The position numbers and the translations under genes are program-made. Of a DNA stretch of 64,000 nt, positions 8,248 through 16,493 are shown in pieces (position 1 is the first letter of the stretch; each line of letters opens with the position of its first letter). The notes beneath the pieces were generated by a model, which saw nothing but the letters and a program-made list of their open reading frames with translations, made no database searches and was not told where the DNA came from. This stretch comes from JAHHUH01 sp045123075 (lineage in GTDB: Bacteria; Bacillota; Negativicutes; Acidaminococcales; Acidaminococcaceae), in assembly GCA_045123075.1 (NCBI GenBank), contig JBGVIJ010000016.1, positions 1 to 64,000 on the forward strand, in the 5' to 3' direction.

Positions 8248-9375
8248 TTAAGCCTTTCTTACAGACCCTTGCATAATTTCAAAATAAGCATTACCTTCTA
8301 ATTCAGGAATAAGTTCCCTATCATTAACAGTAATAAAGGTTTGTACCCTACCATCAATGAAAAGTAATAATTGAGCACGTCTATTATTATCAAGTTCACT
8401 CATTACATCATCTAAAAGAAGTACGGGGAACTCGCCAATTTCTCGACGCACATATTCCAGTTGGGAAAGCTTCAACGCCAACGCACCACTGCGTTGTTGA
8501 CCTTGACTACCAAAGGACTTCAAGGACATATCATTTAAAAGTAAGATGATATCGTCGCGATGGGGACCAATACCTGTATTACCACGCAAAATATCAATGC
8601 GTTCACGCTCTTTAAGTTTATTGGTATAAAATATTTCCCAAGCAGAAAAATCACTTTCAAGATAAAGAAGCTCGCCATTATTAGCCTTTAGCTCATACTT
8701 AATAGTTAAAGTCTCTTTATTTCCCGTAATAGAAGCGTAAATTTCTCCTGCGATGGCTTGCAGTTTTTCCAAAGCAAGCTGACGTTTTTTAGCAATGGCA
8801 GTAGCAAGCACGATAAACTCTTTATTCCAGGGTTCTAATTGATTAGGACTACCACCATTATCACGAATTTCCTTCAATAATTTATTGCGTTGCTGCAGCA
8901 CCCTATTATATTTAACCAGTAAATCGTAATAAATAGGGTCCGTTTGCGCAATTTGCATATCAAAGAAACGACGTCTTAAACTTGGTTCACCTTTTACCAA
9001 TTGCAAATCTTCCGGTGAAAACATTACTACATTCAAAGAACCGTAATGCTCTTTAGGTCTAACCTTAGTTCCGTCTAAGAAAATTTCTTTCTTATTACGT
9101 CCCAACTGCTGATATTTTTTTATTTTGATATCATGCACACCGCTAAAACTTTCGTATTCAACACCAACTGCCATTTCTTTGCAGCTAATTTTCAGTAAAT
9201 CATCTTCCGTAAAAGTACGGTGACTCATACCAAAAGAGCTGTAGAAGATTGCTTCCAAAATATTAGTCTTGCCTTGAGCGTTTTGCCCGTAGAAAACATT
9301 AATCATGGAAGAAAAATCTAAATTGCAGGAGCTATAATTACGAAAATTTACAGCGTAGATTTTATTGATTTTCAT
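8248..9375 (-). CDS. recF: DNA replication/repair protein RecF
   Basis: RecF is an SMC-like ATPase that loads RecA at single-strand gaps with RecO and RecR. The Walker A motif is GQNAQGKTN (about residues 29-37). The ABC-type signature region is SFGSQGQQRSGALAL, followed by Walker B LLLDDVMSELD. The length of 375 residues is typical. The stop of the downstream DciA-like start is separated by two bases and rlbA ends one base upstream, so rlbA-recF-dciA-like-remB-gyrB reads as one operon. Confidence 0.97.
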   Translation of the reverse strand: MKINKIYAVNFRNYSSCNLDFSSMINVFYGQNAQGKTNILEAIFYSSFGMSHRTFTEDDLLKISCKEMAVGVEYESFSGVHDIKIKKYQQLGRNKKEIFLDGTKVRPKEHYGSLNVVMFSPEDLQLVKGEPSLRRRFFDMQIAQTDPIYYDLLVKYNRVLQQRNKLLKEIRDNGGSPNQLEPWNKEFIVLATAIAKKRQLALEKLQAIAGEIYASITGNKETLTIKYELKANNGELLYLESDFSAWEIFYTNKLKERERIDILRGNTGIGPHRDDIILLLNDMSLKSFGSQGQQRSGALALKLSQLEYVRREIGEFPVLLLDDVMSELDNNRRAQLLLFIDGRVQTFITVNDRELIPELEGNAYFEIMQGSVRKA

Positions 9376-9376
9376 T

Positions 9377-9598
9377 TTATTCAGTTACAATAGTCAATTC
9401 TACTTGATCGTCAATATTTACCACGTCACCAGGACGTACTTTTTTACGTTTTTCGTGTACGGGAACACCGTTCAAAGAAACGATGCCTTCTTCAATCATC
9501 ATAAAAGCTTGTCCGCCGGTATCTGCAAGACCGGAGAATTTCAAAAGCTTATCCATAGCAATATATTCAGTATCGATTACAACCTCTGCTTTTTGCAT
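9377..9598 (-). CDS. rlbA: S4-domain RNA-binding protein RlbA/YaaA
   Basis: The 73-residue protein is a single S4 domain: MDKLLKFSGLADTGGQA, IEEGIVSLNGVPVHEKRKKVRPGD. In Firmicutes this gene lies between dnaN and recF, as here, and the product is thought to bind rRNA during ribosome assembly. The start follows AGAGGTGC. It lies ten bases after dnaN. Confidence 0.92.
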   Translation of the reverse strand: MQKAEVVIDTEYIAMDKLLKFSGLADTGGQAFMMIEEGIVSLNGVPVHEKRKKVRPGDVVNIDDQVELTIVTE

Positions 9599-9608
9599 AA
9601 TGCACCTC

Positions 9609-10718
9609 TTAGAATACTACACGAACAGGAGTTACGATGTAGGTATAATCTTCTTCTTCAGTAGATTTAACGCATACAGGGCTTAAAGCGGTGTTCATAG
9701 AGAAAACTGCTTCTTCAGATTCAAGATTTTTCAAAATATCAAGAATATATCTGGAGTTGAAAGCAACATTCAAGTTTTCACCTTCAGTTGCGCAAGCGAT
9801 AACTTCACGACCGGTACCAACTTCCGGGCTGCTGGAAGTAATAGTCAATTCGCTATTTTCAACGCTCATTTTTACAATGCTATATTCGCCTTCAGTTGCA
9901 AAGAGAGCAACACGTTCTACTGCGCCTGCCATTTCTTTAATGTTAACAGTAGTTTTAATAGCGAATTTAGGCGGAATAACTTTGCGGTAATCAGGGAATT
10001 TACCTTCAATCAAGCGGGAAACAATTACCACATTATCAATAACAATCATAATTTGGTTATTCAAAAGGGAAATTTGAACTTGTTGGGGTACTTCGCTAGT
10101 CAAGTTACGAGAGATTTCACTTAAAACTTTAGCAGGAATAATCATGCTCATAGGTTCACTAGCTTCTTGAGCCATGGATTTAATTGCCAAACGGTGGGTG
10201 TTAGTACCAACAAAAGTAATTTTGCCATCTTGGATTTCTACCAGAATACCGGTAAAGAGAGGTCTTGCTTCGTCAGTGGAGCAGGAGAAGATGGTTTTCT
10301 TAATAAGTTCTTTAATTTTTTCATCTTCAATGGTAATAGTTTTATCTGCGTTGAATTCCGGGAATTTAGGATAATCATCTTCGTTCATCAACAAAAGTTG
10401 GAATTCAGATTTACCGGAGCTAACTTTAATAGTTTTATTGGTAGTATTTTTTTCAATGGTGATAGTTTCACCGGGCAATTTACGAATCAGTTCTGCAAAA
10501 TGTTTAGCAGATACTACGATTTCACCTGCTTCTTTAATTTCTGCATCAATAGTACAGGAGATTGCCATATTCAAATCCATTGCTTGGATTTCTAATTTAT
10601 CTTCATTAGTAATAAAATGAATGCCGGAAAAAATAGGAGTACTCGGTTTAGAAATAATCGCTCTTTGAACTGTTTGAATTGCTTTATTCAGGGTACTTGT
10701 ATTACAGGTAAAAATCAT
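9609..10718 (-). CDS. dnaN: DNA polymerase III beta subunit (sliding clamp)
   Basis: DnaN forms the dimeric ring that tethers polymerase III to DNA. The 369-residue length and the three repeated clamp domains fit. Typical segments include the N-terminal LNKAIQTVQRAI, IFSGIHF, DEARPLFTGIL, RLIEGKFPDYRKVIP and the C-terminal YTYIVTPVRV. The ATG is preceded by GAAGGAGGACTGTG. The intergenic region between dnaN and dnaA carries a cluster of DnaA boxes. Confidence 0.97.
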   Translation of the reverse strand: MIFTCNTSTLNKAIQTVQRAIISKPSTPIFSGIHFITNEDKLEIQAMDLNMAISCTIDAEIKEAGEIVVSAKHFAELIRKLPGETITIEKNTTNKTIKVSSGKSEFQLLLMNEDDYPKFPEFNADKTITIEDEKIKELIKKTIFSCSTDEARPLFTGILVEIQDGKITFVGTNTHRLAIKSMAQEASEPMSMIIPAKVLSEISRNLTSEVPQQVQISLLNNQIMIVIDNVVIVSRLIEGKFPDYRKVIPPKFAIKTTVNIKEMAGAVERVALFATEGEYSIVKMSVENSELTITSSSPEVGTGREVIACATEGENLNVAFNSRYILDILKNLESEEAVFSMNTALSPVCVKSTEEEDYTYIVTPVRVVF

Positions 10719-10972
10719 TTTTACACAGTCCTCCTTCGGGATTTACTATTATTATATATTTATAAAAGAATAGTCGTAATAGTAGTAATATATGTTGATA
10801 ATGTGGAAAATGTCATTTAAGCCTTAACTGTAGCGCTTTTTGCCTTGTAGATAAGCATGTTGATAATTCAAAATTTCTATACACACAACTAACAAGTTTT
10901 TAAACTTTGCATAATTCAGTGGACTTATACACAATTTTTACCATAGTTATCAACAGTTTTTGTGGATAACTT
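10719..10972. other. oriC part 1: DnaA-box cluster between dnaN and dnaA
   Basis: This 254-base AT-rich spacer contains several 9-mers that match or nearly match TTATCCACA. Forward: TTATACACA at 10925-10933 and TTATCAACA at 10947-10955, with a one-mismatch CTATACACA at 10877-10885. Reverse: TGTTGATAA at 10793-10801 and 10858-10866, a perfect TGTGGATAA at 10961-10969, and a weak TGTGGAAAA at 10802-10810. The last box abuts the dnaA stop codon. Such clusters on both sides of dnaA are typical of bipartite Firmicutes origins. Confidence 0.8.
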
Positions 10973-12343
10973 TTATTGTTTCAACATTTCTTTCAAAGTA
11001 TTCAAATCTTTTTGCAATTTGCTATCTTCTTTGCTCTTGTTGCTAATCTTTTCGTAAGCGTGGATTACAGTAGTGTGATCTCTGCCTCCGAACAGTTCGC
11101 CAATGCGCGGGTAGGACATATCTGCCAGCTCGCGGCACAAGTACATGGCAACTTGACGAGGATAAGCAATATTTTGAGTACGTTTTTTATTGAAAAGCTC
11201 ATCAAGTTTAATGCGATAATGTTCTGCAACTGCTTGGGTAATGCTTTCAAAGGTAATTTGTTTAACTTGAACTATGTTACCCATGTCATCAAGAATCTTT
11301 TTAGTGATTTCTAAAGTTACAGGTACATCCATTAAGGAAGAATAAGCAACGATTTTAGTATAAACGCCTTCAATTTCACGAATGTTGTTGGTAATGCTGG
11401 TTGCCAGCAGTGTTAAAACATCGTTGGGCATTTCAATTTTATCGTTGGCAGCCTTTTGACGTAAAATTGCAATACGGGTTTCCAAATCAGGCGGTTGGAT
11501 ATCTGCAATCAAGCCTTGTTCAAAACGGCTACGCATTCTATCTTCCAAAGTTTCGATTTCTTTAGGGAGTCTATCACTGGAAATAATGATTTGTTTATTG
11601 GAATCACGCAAATCGTTAAATGTATGGAAGAATTCTACCTGAGTTTGTTCCTTACCTTTGAGGAATTGAATATCGTCGATGATAAGGCAGTCAATATTAC
11701 GGTATTTTTTACGGAAGGCTTCTGTATTTTTATTGTAGATGGAGTTAATGATTTCGTTAGTGAAGTTTTCACTGGAAATATAGAGAACCTTCATGGTAGG
11801 GTCATTTTGTTTAATGCGGTTACCGATGGCGTGCATTAAGTGAGTTTTACCAAGACCTACACCGCCGTATAAGAAGAGGGGGTTGTAAGTAGTAGCAGGG
11901 TTATTTGCTACAGCTTGAGCAGCAGCGTAAGCAAAACGGTTAGAATTACCCATAACGTAATTTTCAAAAACGTATTTAGGATTCAAATTGCTTTCAGCAG
12001 CTTCTTCTTCTTTTTCTACATTAAATAAAGGCTTAATAGGTTCTTCTGCAACCTTAATTTCCGGAATTACTTGTTTTTCTTCTGCTTGTTCCGGTGCTTC
12101 TATAATTAATTTAATGTTCTTTTCCATAATGGAAGAGAGAATACTTTCGATGGTTTTAGAATATTTTTCTTCTATGAATCTCTTAAAGAAAGAGTTTTTA
12201 ACTGCAACTTTACAATATTCATCAGTCACTTCTAAAGGCATGATGGGATTTATCCAAGTATCCATAACTTGGGCGCTGGCAGATTCGCTGAATTTTTCGG
12301 TGAATCTAATCCAAACTTCTGCTAAATCGTAAGTTTTCATCAT
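10973..12343 (-). CDS. dnaA: chromosomal replication initiator DnaA
   Basis: DnaA binds DnaA boxes and melts the origin. Domain I occupies the first 80 residues (VWIRFTEKF, ... TWINPI), followed by an acidic linker. The AAA+ domain has Walker A GGVGLGKTH and Walker B LIIDDIQFL. Domain IV carries the DnaA signature GGRDHTTVIHAYEKI. The length (456 residues) is normal. Two consecutive ATG codons follow AGGAAAGGAAATTGA; either could start translation. Its promoter contains a DnaA box in the spacer, and a terminator-like hairpin lies in the leader, so both autorepression and attenuation are possible. Confidence 0.98.
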   Translation of the reverse strand: MMKTYDLAEVWIRFTEKFSESASAQVMDTWINPIMPLEVTDEYCKVAVKNSFFKRFIEEKYSKTIESILSSIMEKNIKLIIEAPEQAEEKQVIPEIKVAEEPIKPLFNVEKEEEAAESNLNPKYVFENYVMGNSNRFAYAAAQAVANNPATTYNPLFLYGGVGLGKTHLMHAIGNRIKQNDPTMKVLYISSENFTNEIINSIYNKNTEAFRKKYRNIDCLIIDDIQFLKGKEQTQVEFFHTFNDLRDSNKQIIISSDRLPKEIETLEDRMRSRFEQGLIADIQPPDLETRIAILRQKAANDKIEMPNDVLTLLATSITNNIREIEGVYTKIVAYSSLMDVPVTLEITKKILDDMGNIVQVKQITFESITQAVAEHYRIKLDELFNKKRTQNIAYPRQVAMYLCRELADMSYPRIGELFGGRDHTTVIHAYEKISNKSKEDSKLQKDLNTLKEMLKQ

Positions 12344-12370
12344 TCAATTTCCTTTCCTAAAATTTAAATA

Positions 12371-12419
12371 AAAAATCGGCAGTTTAGCGCAAGTGGTTCT
12401 TAAAGAATTTGCACTGCCG
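12371..12419 (-). promoter_or_regulatory. terminator-like hairpin in the dnaA leader
   Basis: On the minus strand, CGGCAGT (12413-12419) pairs with ACTGCCG (12377-12383). An inner TTCTT/AAGAA palindrome lies between them, and the structure is followed immediately by ATTTTTTA. It lies between the predicted dnaA promoter and the dnaA start, so it could attenuate dnaA transcription. Its activity is inferred from shape only. Confidence 0.55.
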
Positions 12420-12465
12420 CGAGATAGTTTTTTATAATTATTTTTAGAGAAAATACACCACTCTT

Positions 12466-12494
12466 ATTTTATCAGACTGTGGATAACTTCGCAA
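12466..12494 (-). promoter_or_regulatory. dnaA promoter with a DnaA box in the spacer
   Basis: On the minus strand TTGCGA (12489-12494) and TAAAAT (12466-12471) are spaced by 17 bases. The perfect DnaA box at 12478-12486 occupies the spacer, a layout that suits autorepression by DnaA. Confidence 0.6.
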
Positions 12495-12597
12495 ATCATT
12501 GTAGAATTTTTTTACCGTTTGACTTTTATTTTGTTTAATTTTGTTTTATTTCGTCATTTTTTTGGCTTAAATGCGTGGTTTTTGAGAAGTTTTCTAC

Positions 12598-12626
12598 TTG
12601 ACGAAGAAAATGTTTTCACATATAAT
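12598..12626 (+). promoter_or_regulatory. promoter of rpmH-rnpA
   Basis: TTGACG (12598-12603) and TATAAT (12621-12626) are spaced by exactly 17 bases. Confidence 0.85.
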
Positions 12627-12719
12627 AATTCAGTAATGTATTTACGTGTGTATATACGGCTATCAATTCATTTTCATAGAATTTGATAAAAATTCTGGTG
12701 GATAAGGAGGGAATACTTA

Positions 12720-12854
12720 ATGAAACGTACTTTTCAACCTAACAATCTTAGAAGAAAAAGAACCCATGGTTTCAGAGAAAGAATGAAAACTTTGGGCGGT
12801 CGTCAAGTTCTCAAAAGAAGACGTGCTAGAGGCAGAAAGAAATTGTCTGCATAA
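12720..12854 (+). CDS. rpmH: 50S ribosomal protein L34
   Basis: This 44-residue, very basic protein begins MKRTFQPNNLRRKRTHGF and ends in RRRARGRKKLSA, the invariant L34 pattern. It is a component of the large ribosomal subunit. The ATG is preceded by GATAAGGAGGGAATACTTA. It has a strong promoter of its own and is followed by a hairpin terminator before rnpA, so rnpA is probably made from read-through. Confidence 0.98.
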   Translation: MKRTFQPNNLRRKRTHGFRERMKTLGGRQVLKRRRARGRKKLSA

Positions 12855-12860
12855 CATTAT

Positions 12861-12890
12861 AAAATAGGCCGCGCAAGTGGCCTATTTTTT
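12861..12890 (+). terminator. terminator between rpmH and rnpA
   Basis: The stem AATAGGCC/GGCCTATT (12863-12870 with 12879-12886) is followed by TTTT. Its position would reduce rnpA transcription relative to rpmH. Confidence 0.8.
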
Positions 12891-12911
12891 CAATGCGCAG
12901 GTATTTAATTT

Positions 12912-13271
12912 ATGCAGAAAAAGCTTTATTCATTCAAAAAGATTAATCGTTTAAAATCAAAAAAGAGTTTTCAAGTTGTGTATAATAAGGGACGTTCCGT
13001 TGTTGACGGTATGTCTGTTTTTTACATTTTGACTGAACAACAAGATGATGTAAAAATCGGTATGGCCGTTGGCAAGAAATTAGGATGTGCCGTTGTACGC
13101 AATCGTATGAAGCGTCTTATGCGCGAAGTTTTCCGAATGCATAAGATGAGGCTTAAAAAAGGATATCATATTGTTTGGGTGGCCCGCCGCAAATTGGCGA
13201 AGGCTGATTTAAAGACTTATGAGCGTGTTTTTTTAAGACTTGCTAAGAGAGCAGCACTGTTACAAGAGTAA
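12912..13271 (+). CDS. rnpA: ribonuclease P protein component
   Basis: RnpA is the protein cofactor of RNase P, which matures tRNA 5' ends. The 119-residue protein is basic and carries the diagnostic motif RNRMKRLMREVFR, preceded by KIGMAVGKKLGCAVV. The start is the ATG at 12912, 57 bases after rpmH. The yidD start is 14 bases downstream. Confidence 0.96.
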   Translation: MQKKLYSFKKINRLKSKKSFQVVYNKGRSVVDGMSVFYILTEQQDDVKIGMAVGKKLGCAVVRNRMKRLMREVFRMHKMRLKKGYHIVWVARRKLAKADLKTYERVFLRLAKRAALLQE

Positions 13272-13284
13272 GGATGTAAATAAA

Positions 13285-13494
13285 ATGGCAAAAATTCTGA
13301 TTCTCTTCGTCAGATTTTATCAGTTATTTATTTCACCGATGTTTGGTCCAAGCTGTAGGTTTTATCCTACTTGTTCAGCTTATGCAATAGAAGCATTGCA
13401 AAAGAAAGGTGCTTTAAAAGGTACTTGGCTAACAATAAAACGCTTGTTAAAATGTCATCCTTTTCATCCCGGTGGCTATGATCCTGTTGAATAA
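13285..13494 (+). CDS. yidD: membrane protein insertion efficiency factor YidD
   Basis: This 69-residue protein has the family core FYQLFISPMFGPSCRFYPTCSAYAIEAL, read here as a run containing SCRFYPTCS, and ends KCHPFHPGGYDPV. YidD is a small amphipathic protein that assists YidC-dependent membrane insertion. A longer frame overlaps rnpA, but the ATG at 13285 follows AAGGATGTAAATAA and gives the usual length. Confidence 0.93.
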   Translation: MAKILILFVRFYQLFISPMFGPSCRFYPTCSAYAIEALQKKGALKGTWLTIKRLLKCHPFHPGGYDPVE

Positions 13495-13547
13495 GATAGG
13501 TTCAAATTGCAAGAGACAGTTACATTCTTTGTAAGGAGTATTAATAT

Positions 13548-14180
13548 ATGGACTTCCTCAGCAATCTCGTTCAACAAGCGCTTACTTTCATGTATGGCGT
13601 TACTGAAACTTTGGGTGTACCCAGCTACGGTATTGCAATTATCCTGATGACTATTATCATCAAAATTGCGTTGTACCCCATTACTAAAAAACAAATCGAA
13701 TCTATGAAGGCTATGAATAAAATTCAGCCTAAAATGAAAGAAATCCAAGCTAAGTACAAAGACGATAAACAACGTTTGAATTTGGAATTGGCTAACCTTT
13801 ATAAAACTGAAGGCGTTAACCCCTTGTCAGGTTGCTTGCCTTTGTTGATTCAAATGCCGATTATGATTGGTATTTTCTACGGTATCCGCGATTTCCAATA
13901 TGTTGGCCCTGCTAACTTCTTATGGATGGAAAGCATTTCCAATCCGGACCCTTGGTACATTTTACCGATTCTTTCTGCATTGACTACTTTTATTCAATCC
14001 AAACAAACCATGCCTGAAGGTGGCGGTGCACAAGGTAAAATGATGCTTTACTTCATGCCCTTGTTCATTGGTTACATCAGCTTCACTTTCCCGGCTGGCC
14101 TTGTTATTTACTGGGTTGTAATGAACATTATGCAAATTGCACAGCAAGCTGTTATGAACAAAGCTGCTGAGTCTAAATAA
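13548..14180 (+). CDS. yidC: membrane protein insertase YidC/OxaA
   Basis: YidC inserts proteins into the cytoplasmic membrane, alone or with SecYEG. The 210-residue protein has the Gram-positive Oxa1 core: a conserved arginine region replaced here by IIIKIALYPITKKQIESMKAM, a cytoplasmic hairpin (QPKMKEIQAKYKDDKQRLN) and NPLSGCLPLLIQMPIMIGIFYG. Four to five membrane segments follow. I see no lipobox at the N-terminus, unlike Bacillus SpoIIIJ. It is preceded by GTAAGGAGTATTAATAT and followed by jag. Confidence 0.95.
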   Translation: MDFLSNLVQQALTFMYGVTETLGVPSYGIAIILMTIIIKIALYPITKKQIESMKAMNKIQPKMKEIQAKYKDDKQRLNLELANLYKTEGVNPLSGCLPLLIQMPIMIGIFYGIRDFQYVGPANFLWMESISNPDPWYILPILSALTTFIQSKQTMPEGGGAQGKMMLYFMPLFIGYISFTFPAGLVIYWVVMNIMQIAQQAVMNKAAESK

Positions 14181-14197
14181 AAAATTTAGGAGTTGTT

Positions 14198-14986
14198 ATG
14201 ATGGCTTTTGTAGAAAAGACTGCAAAAACTGTTGAAGAAGCTGTTGCCGCTGCTCTGAAAGAATTAAACATTACTGCTGAAGAAGCTGTAATCGAAGTTC
14301 TCGAAGAAGGCAAAAAAGGTTTCTTTGGCATGTTCAGTAAAGATGCTAAAGTTCGTGTTACTGCTAAAGAAGTTGTTGTAGAAGAAACTGTGGTAGAAAC
14401 CGCAGCTCCGGAAGCAGCTCCCGTAGTAGAAACTGTAGTTGAAACTGAAGTTGAAACTGAAGTTAAAGAAGAAGCTCCTGCTGCTGTTGAAGAACGTGCA
14501 GCTCGTGAGCCTAAAAAATTCGTTGTAAGCGACGAATCTGTTGCTAAAGCAAGAGAATTCTTGCAAAAAGTATTCAACGCAATGAAAATTGAAGTTGTTA
14601 TGGAAAAATTCGTTAACAAAAACGATGGCTCCGTAACCTTTAAACTTCACGGCGCTGATATGGGTATCTTGATTGGCAAACATGGTCAAACTTTGGATTC
14701 CCTCCAATACTTGACTAACTTGGTTGCTAACAAAAACAGTGCAGAACGTGTACGCGTAATCATCGACGTTGAAGATTATCGTGATCGTCGCATTGAAACC
14801 TTGAACCGTTTAGCTTATCGTTTGGCTGACAAAGTTAAACGTAGCGGTGAACGCGTTTCATTGGAACCCATGAATCCCCATGAACGCAAAATCATTCACA
14901 TGGCATTGCAAAATGACCGTCGTGTAACCACCTTGAGTGAAGGTGACGAACCTTATCGTCATGTAGTAATTGAATTGAAAAAATAA
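14198..14986 (+). CDS. jag: RNA-binding protein Jag/KhpB (EloR)
   Basis: The 262-residue protein has a Jag_N domain (about residues 1-55, with EEGKKGFFGMFSKDAKV) and a long Glu/Val/Ala-rich linker (about 60-105) with repeated VVETxVET units. A KH domain follows (GILIGKHGQTLDSLQYLTN), then a C-terminal R3H domain (NPHERKIIHMALQ with the R-x3-H pair). Family members bind RNA and influence cell elongation and division. AGGAG precedes the first of two adjacent ATG codons. It is followed by a strong terminator. Confidence 0.95.
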   Translation: MMAFVEKTAKTVEEAVAAALKELNITAEEAVIEVLEEGKKGFFGMFSKDAKVRVTAKEVVVEETVVETAAPEAAPVVETVVETEVETEVKEEAPAAVEERAAREPKKFVVSDESVAKAREFLQKVFNAMKIEVVMEKFVNKNDGSVTFKLHGADMGILIGKHGQTLDSLQYLTNLVANKNSAERVRVIIDVEDYRDRRIETLNRLAYRLADKVKRSGERVSLEPMNPHERKIIHMALQNDRRVTTLSEGDEPYRHVVIELKK

Positions 14987-14992
14987 TCAACA

Positions 14993-15026
14993 AAGCCCAG
15001 TAATCTTGTTTACTGGGCTTCTTTTA
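14993..15026 (+). terminator. terminator after jag
   Basis: An eleven-base perfect stem (14993-15003 with 15010-15020) is followed by CTTTTAT. Confidence 0.9.
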
Positions 15027-15035
15027 TATTATAAT
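15006..15035 (+). promoter_or_regulatory. possible mnmE promoter overlapping the jag terminator
   Basis: TTGTTT (15006-15011) and TATAAT (15030-15035) are spaced by 18 bases, with the -35 element inside the terminator hairpin. Confidence 0.4.
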
Positions 15036-15097
15036 AGAATGTGGAGTTACTGCTTCATAAATACGAAAGAAATGCTATATAACGAGGAGGAGTAAAG

Positions 15098-16474
15098 ATG
15101 CAAGAAGAAACTATCAGTGCCGTCATCACTGCGTTAGGTGAAGGAGCTGTTGGTGTTATCCGTATCAGCGGTGAAAATGCTTTAGCAGTCGGGGAAAAAC
15201 TATTCCACGCTGCTTCCGGTAAATCTTTAGCTGAATATGCTCCTAATACCATGGTTTATGGTCACGTTTATGATAAAGAGGACTTAGTAGACGAAGTATT
15301 AACCGTTTACATGAAAGCTCCTCGTTCTTATACTGCGGAAGACGTTGTAGAAATTCAATGTCATGGCGGTATTCAATCTTTGAAAAAAATCTTAGAGCTT
15401 AGCTATCAAGCAGGTGCTCGTCCTGCGGAACCGGGGGAATTTACCAAGCGTGCCTTCCTTAACGGACGTATAGATTTAACTCAGGCGGAAGCTGTAATGG
15501 ATATTATTAAATCCCGCAGTGAAGCTTCCTTGAAATTGGCAGTACGCCAACAAAATGGACAGCTTGCTAAGGCATTGCGCAGCTTGCGTACTGATTTGGT
15601 AGATATCATTGTAAATTTGGAAGCTGTCATCGATTATCCGGAAGAAGATATCGAAGATGTAACTTTTAATAAAGTGCAGGAAAGCATTGTTAATTCCTGC
15701 GATAAAATTGCTCATCTTTTGTCTCATGCTCATACAGGCAAGATTTTACGTGAAGGCTTACGTACTGCCATCGTTGGTCGTCCCAACGTAGGTAAGTCCA
15801 GTCTACTCAACGCATTATTAAAGGAAGATAGAGCAATTGTTTCTGAATACGCAGGTACTACCCGCGACGTAATCGAAGAACAACTTTTACTTGACGGTGT
15901 TCCTCTTGTTTTGGCAGATACTGCAGGTATTCGCCAAACTGACGATTTTGTCGAATCCATTGGGGTAGAGAAAAGTAAACAGCTTTTGCAGGATGCAGAG
16001 CTTGTTATCTGCGTAGTTGACGGTAGCGAAAAACTCACTCCTGAAGATGAAGATATTTTGGAAGCTGCGAAAACTAAGCAGCACGTCATCATCGTCAATA
16101 AATGCGATAAAGATATTCACGATAATTTTATTGCTTTGCAGGAACGTTTCGGCAAAGAGCAAGTTATGGCTCTTTCTGCTAAGACAACTAAGGGTATTGA
16201 CGAATTCACTGCTTGGCTTAAAAACTTCGTTTATGGTAGTGAAGGTACTTTAAGTGATGGAGTATATGTGCAAAATGCTCGTCACGAACAGCTTTTACGT
16301 GAAGCTTTAAGCTTCCTTGAAGATGCAGGTAGCGCAGCAGAAAATATGTTGCCTTATGACTGCATTGTAATAGATGTACGTAACGCTATTGATTTATTAG
16401 GCGAAATTACAGGCGATACTGTGCAGGATGAAATTATTAACCAAATCTTCTCCCGCTTCTGTATCGGTAAATAG
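15098..16474 (+). CDS. mnmE: tRNA modification GTPase MnmE
   Basis: With MnmG this GTPase installs the carboxymethylaminomethyl group at uridine 34 of certain tRNAs. The N-terminal tetrahydrofolate-binding domain has GAVGVIRISG. The G domain carries GRPNVGKSSLLN (G1), DTAGI (G3) and NKCD (G4). The C-terminus ends in FCIGK, containing the essential cysteine. Length is 458 residues. It is preceded by GAGGAGGAGTAAAG and followed by mnmG 19 bases on. Confidence 0.98.
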   Translation: MQEETISAVITALGEGAVGVIRISGENALAVGEKLFHAASGKSLAEYAPNTMVYGHVYDKEDLVDEVLTVYMKAPRSYTAEDVVEIQCHGGIQSLKKILELSYQAGARPAEPGEFTKRAFLNGRIDLTQAEAVMDIIKSRSEASLKLAVRQQNGQLAKALRSLRTDLVDIIVNLEAVIDYPEEDIEDVTFNKVQESIVNSCDKIAHLLSHAHTGKILREGLRTAIVGRPNVGKSSLLNALLKEDRAIVSEYAGTTRDVIEEQLLLDGVPLVLADTAGIRQTDDFVESIGVEKSKQLLQDAELVICVVDGSEKLTPEDEDILEAAKTKQHVIIVNKCDKDIHDNFIALQERFGKEQVMALSAKTTKGIDEFTAWLKNFVYGSEGTLSDGVYVQNARHEQLLREALSFLEDAGSAAENMLPYDCIVIDVRNAIDLLGEITGDTVQDEIINQIFSRFCIGK

Positions 16475-16493
16475 AATTGTAGGTTGAGAAATT

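Larger units (their letters stand above)
12344..12719. other. oriC part 2: dnaA-rpmH intergenic region
   Basis: This 376-base region separates the divergent dnaA and rpmH genes. It has one perfect DnaA box in reverse orientation (TGTGGATAA at 12478-12486) and a weaker GTGGATAAG near 12699. A strongly T-rich tract on the plus strand (about 12505-12582) is a candidate unwinding element. It also holds the dnaA promoter, the rpmH promoter and a dnaA-leader hairpin. This is where replication most likely initiates, since gene polarity diverges here. Confidence 0.7.

Noticed and set aside
14410..14500. Repeated GTxGAAACTGxAG units in jag considered as a mobile or VNTR element
   Set aside because: They encode the VVET-type linker repeats of the Jag protein in frame, a normal low-complexity linker.
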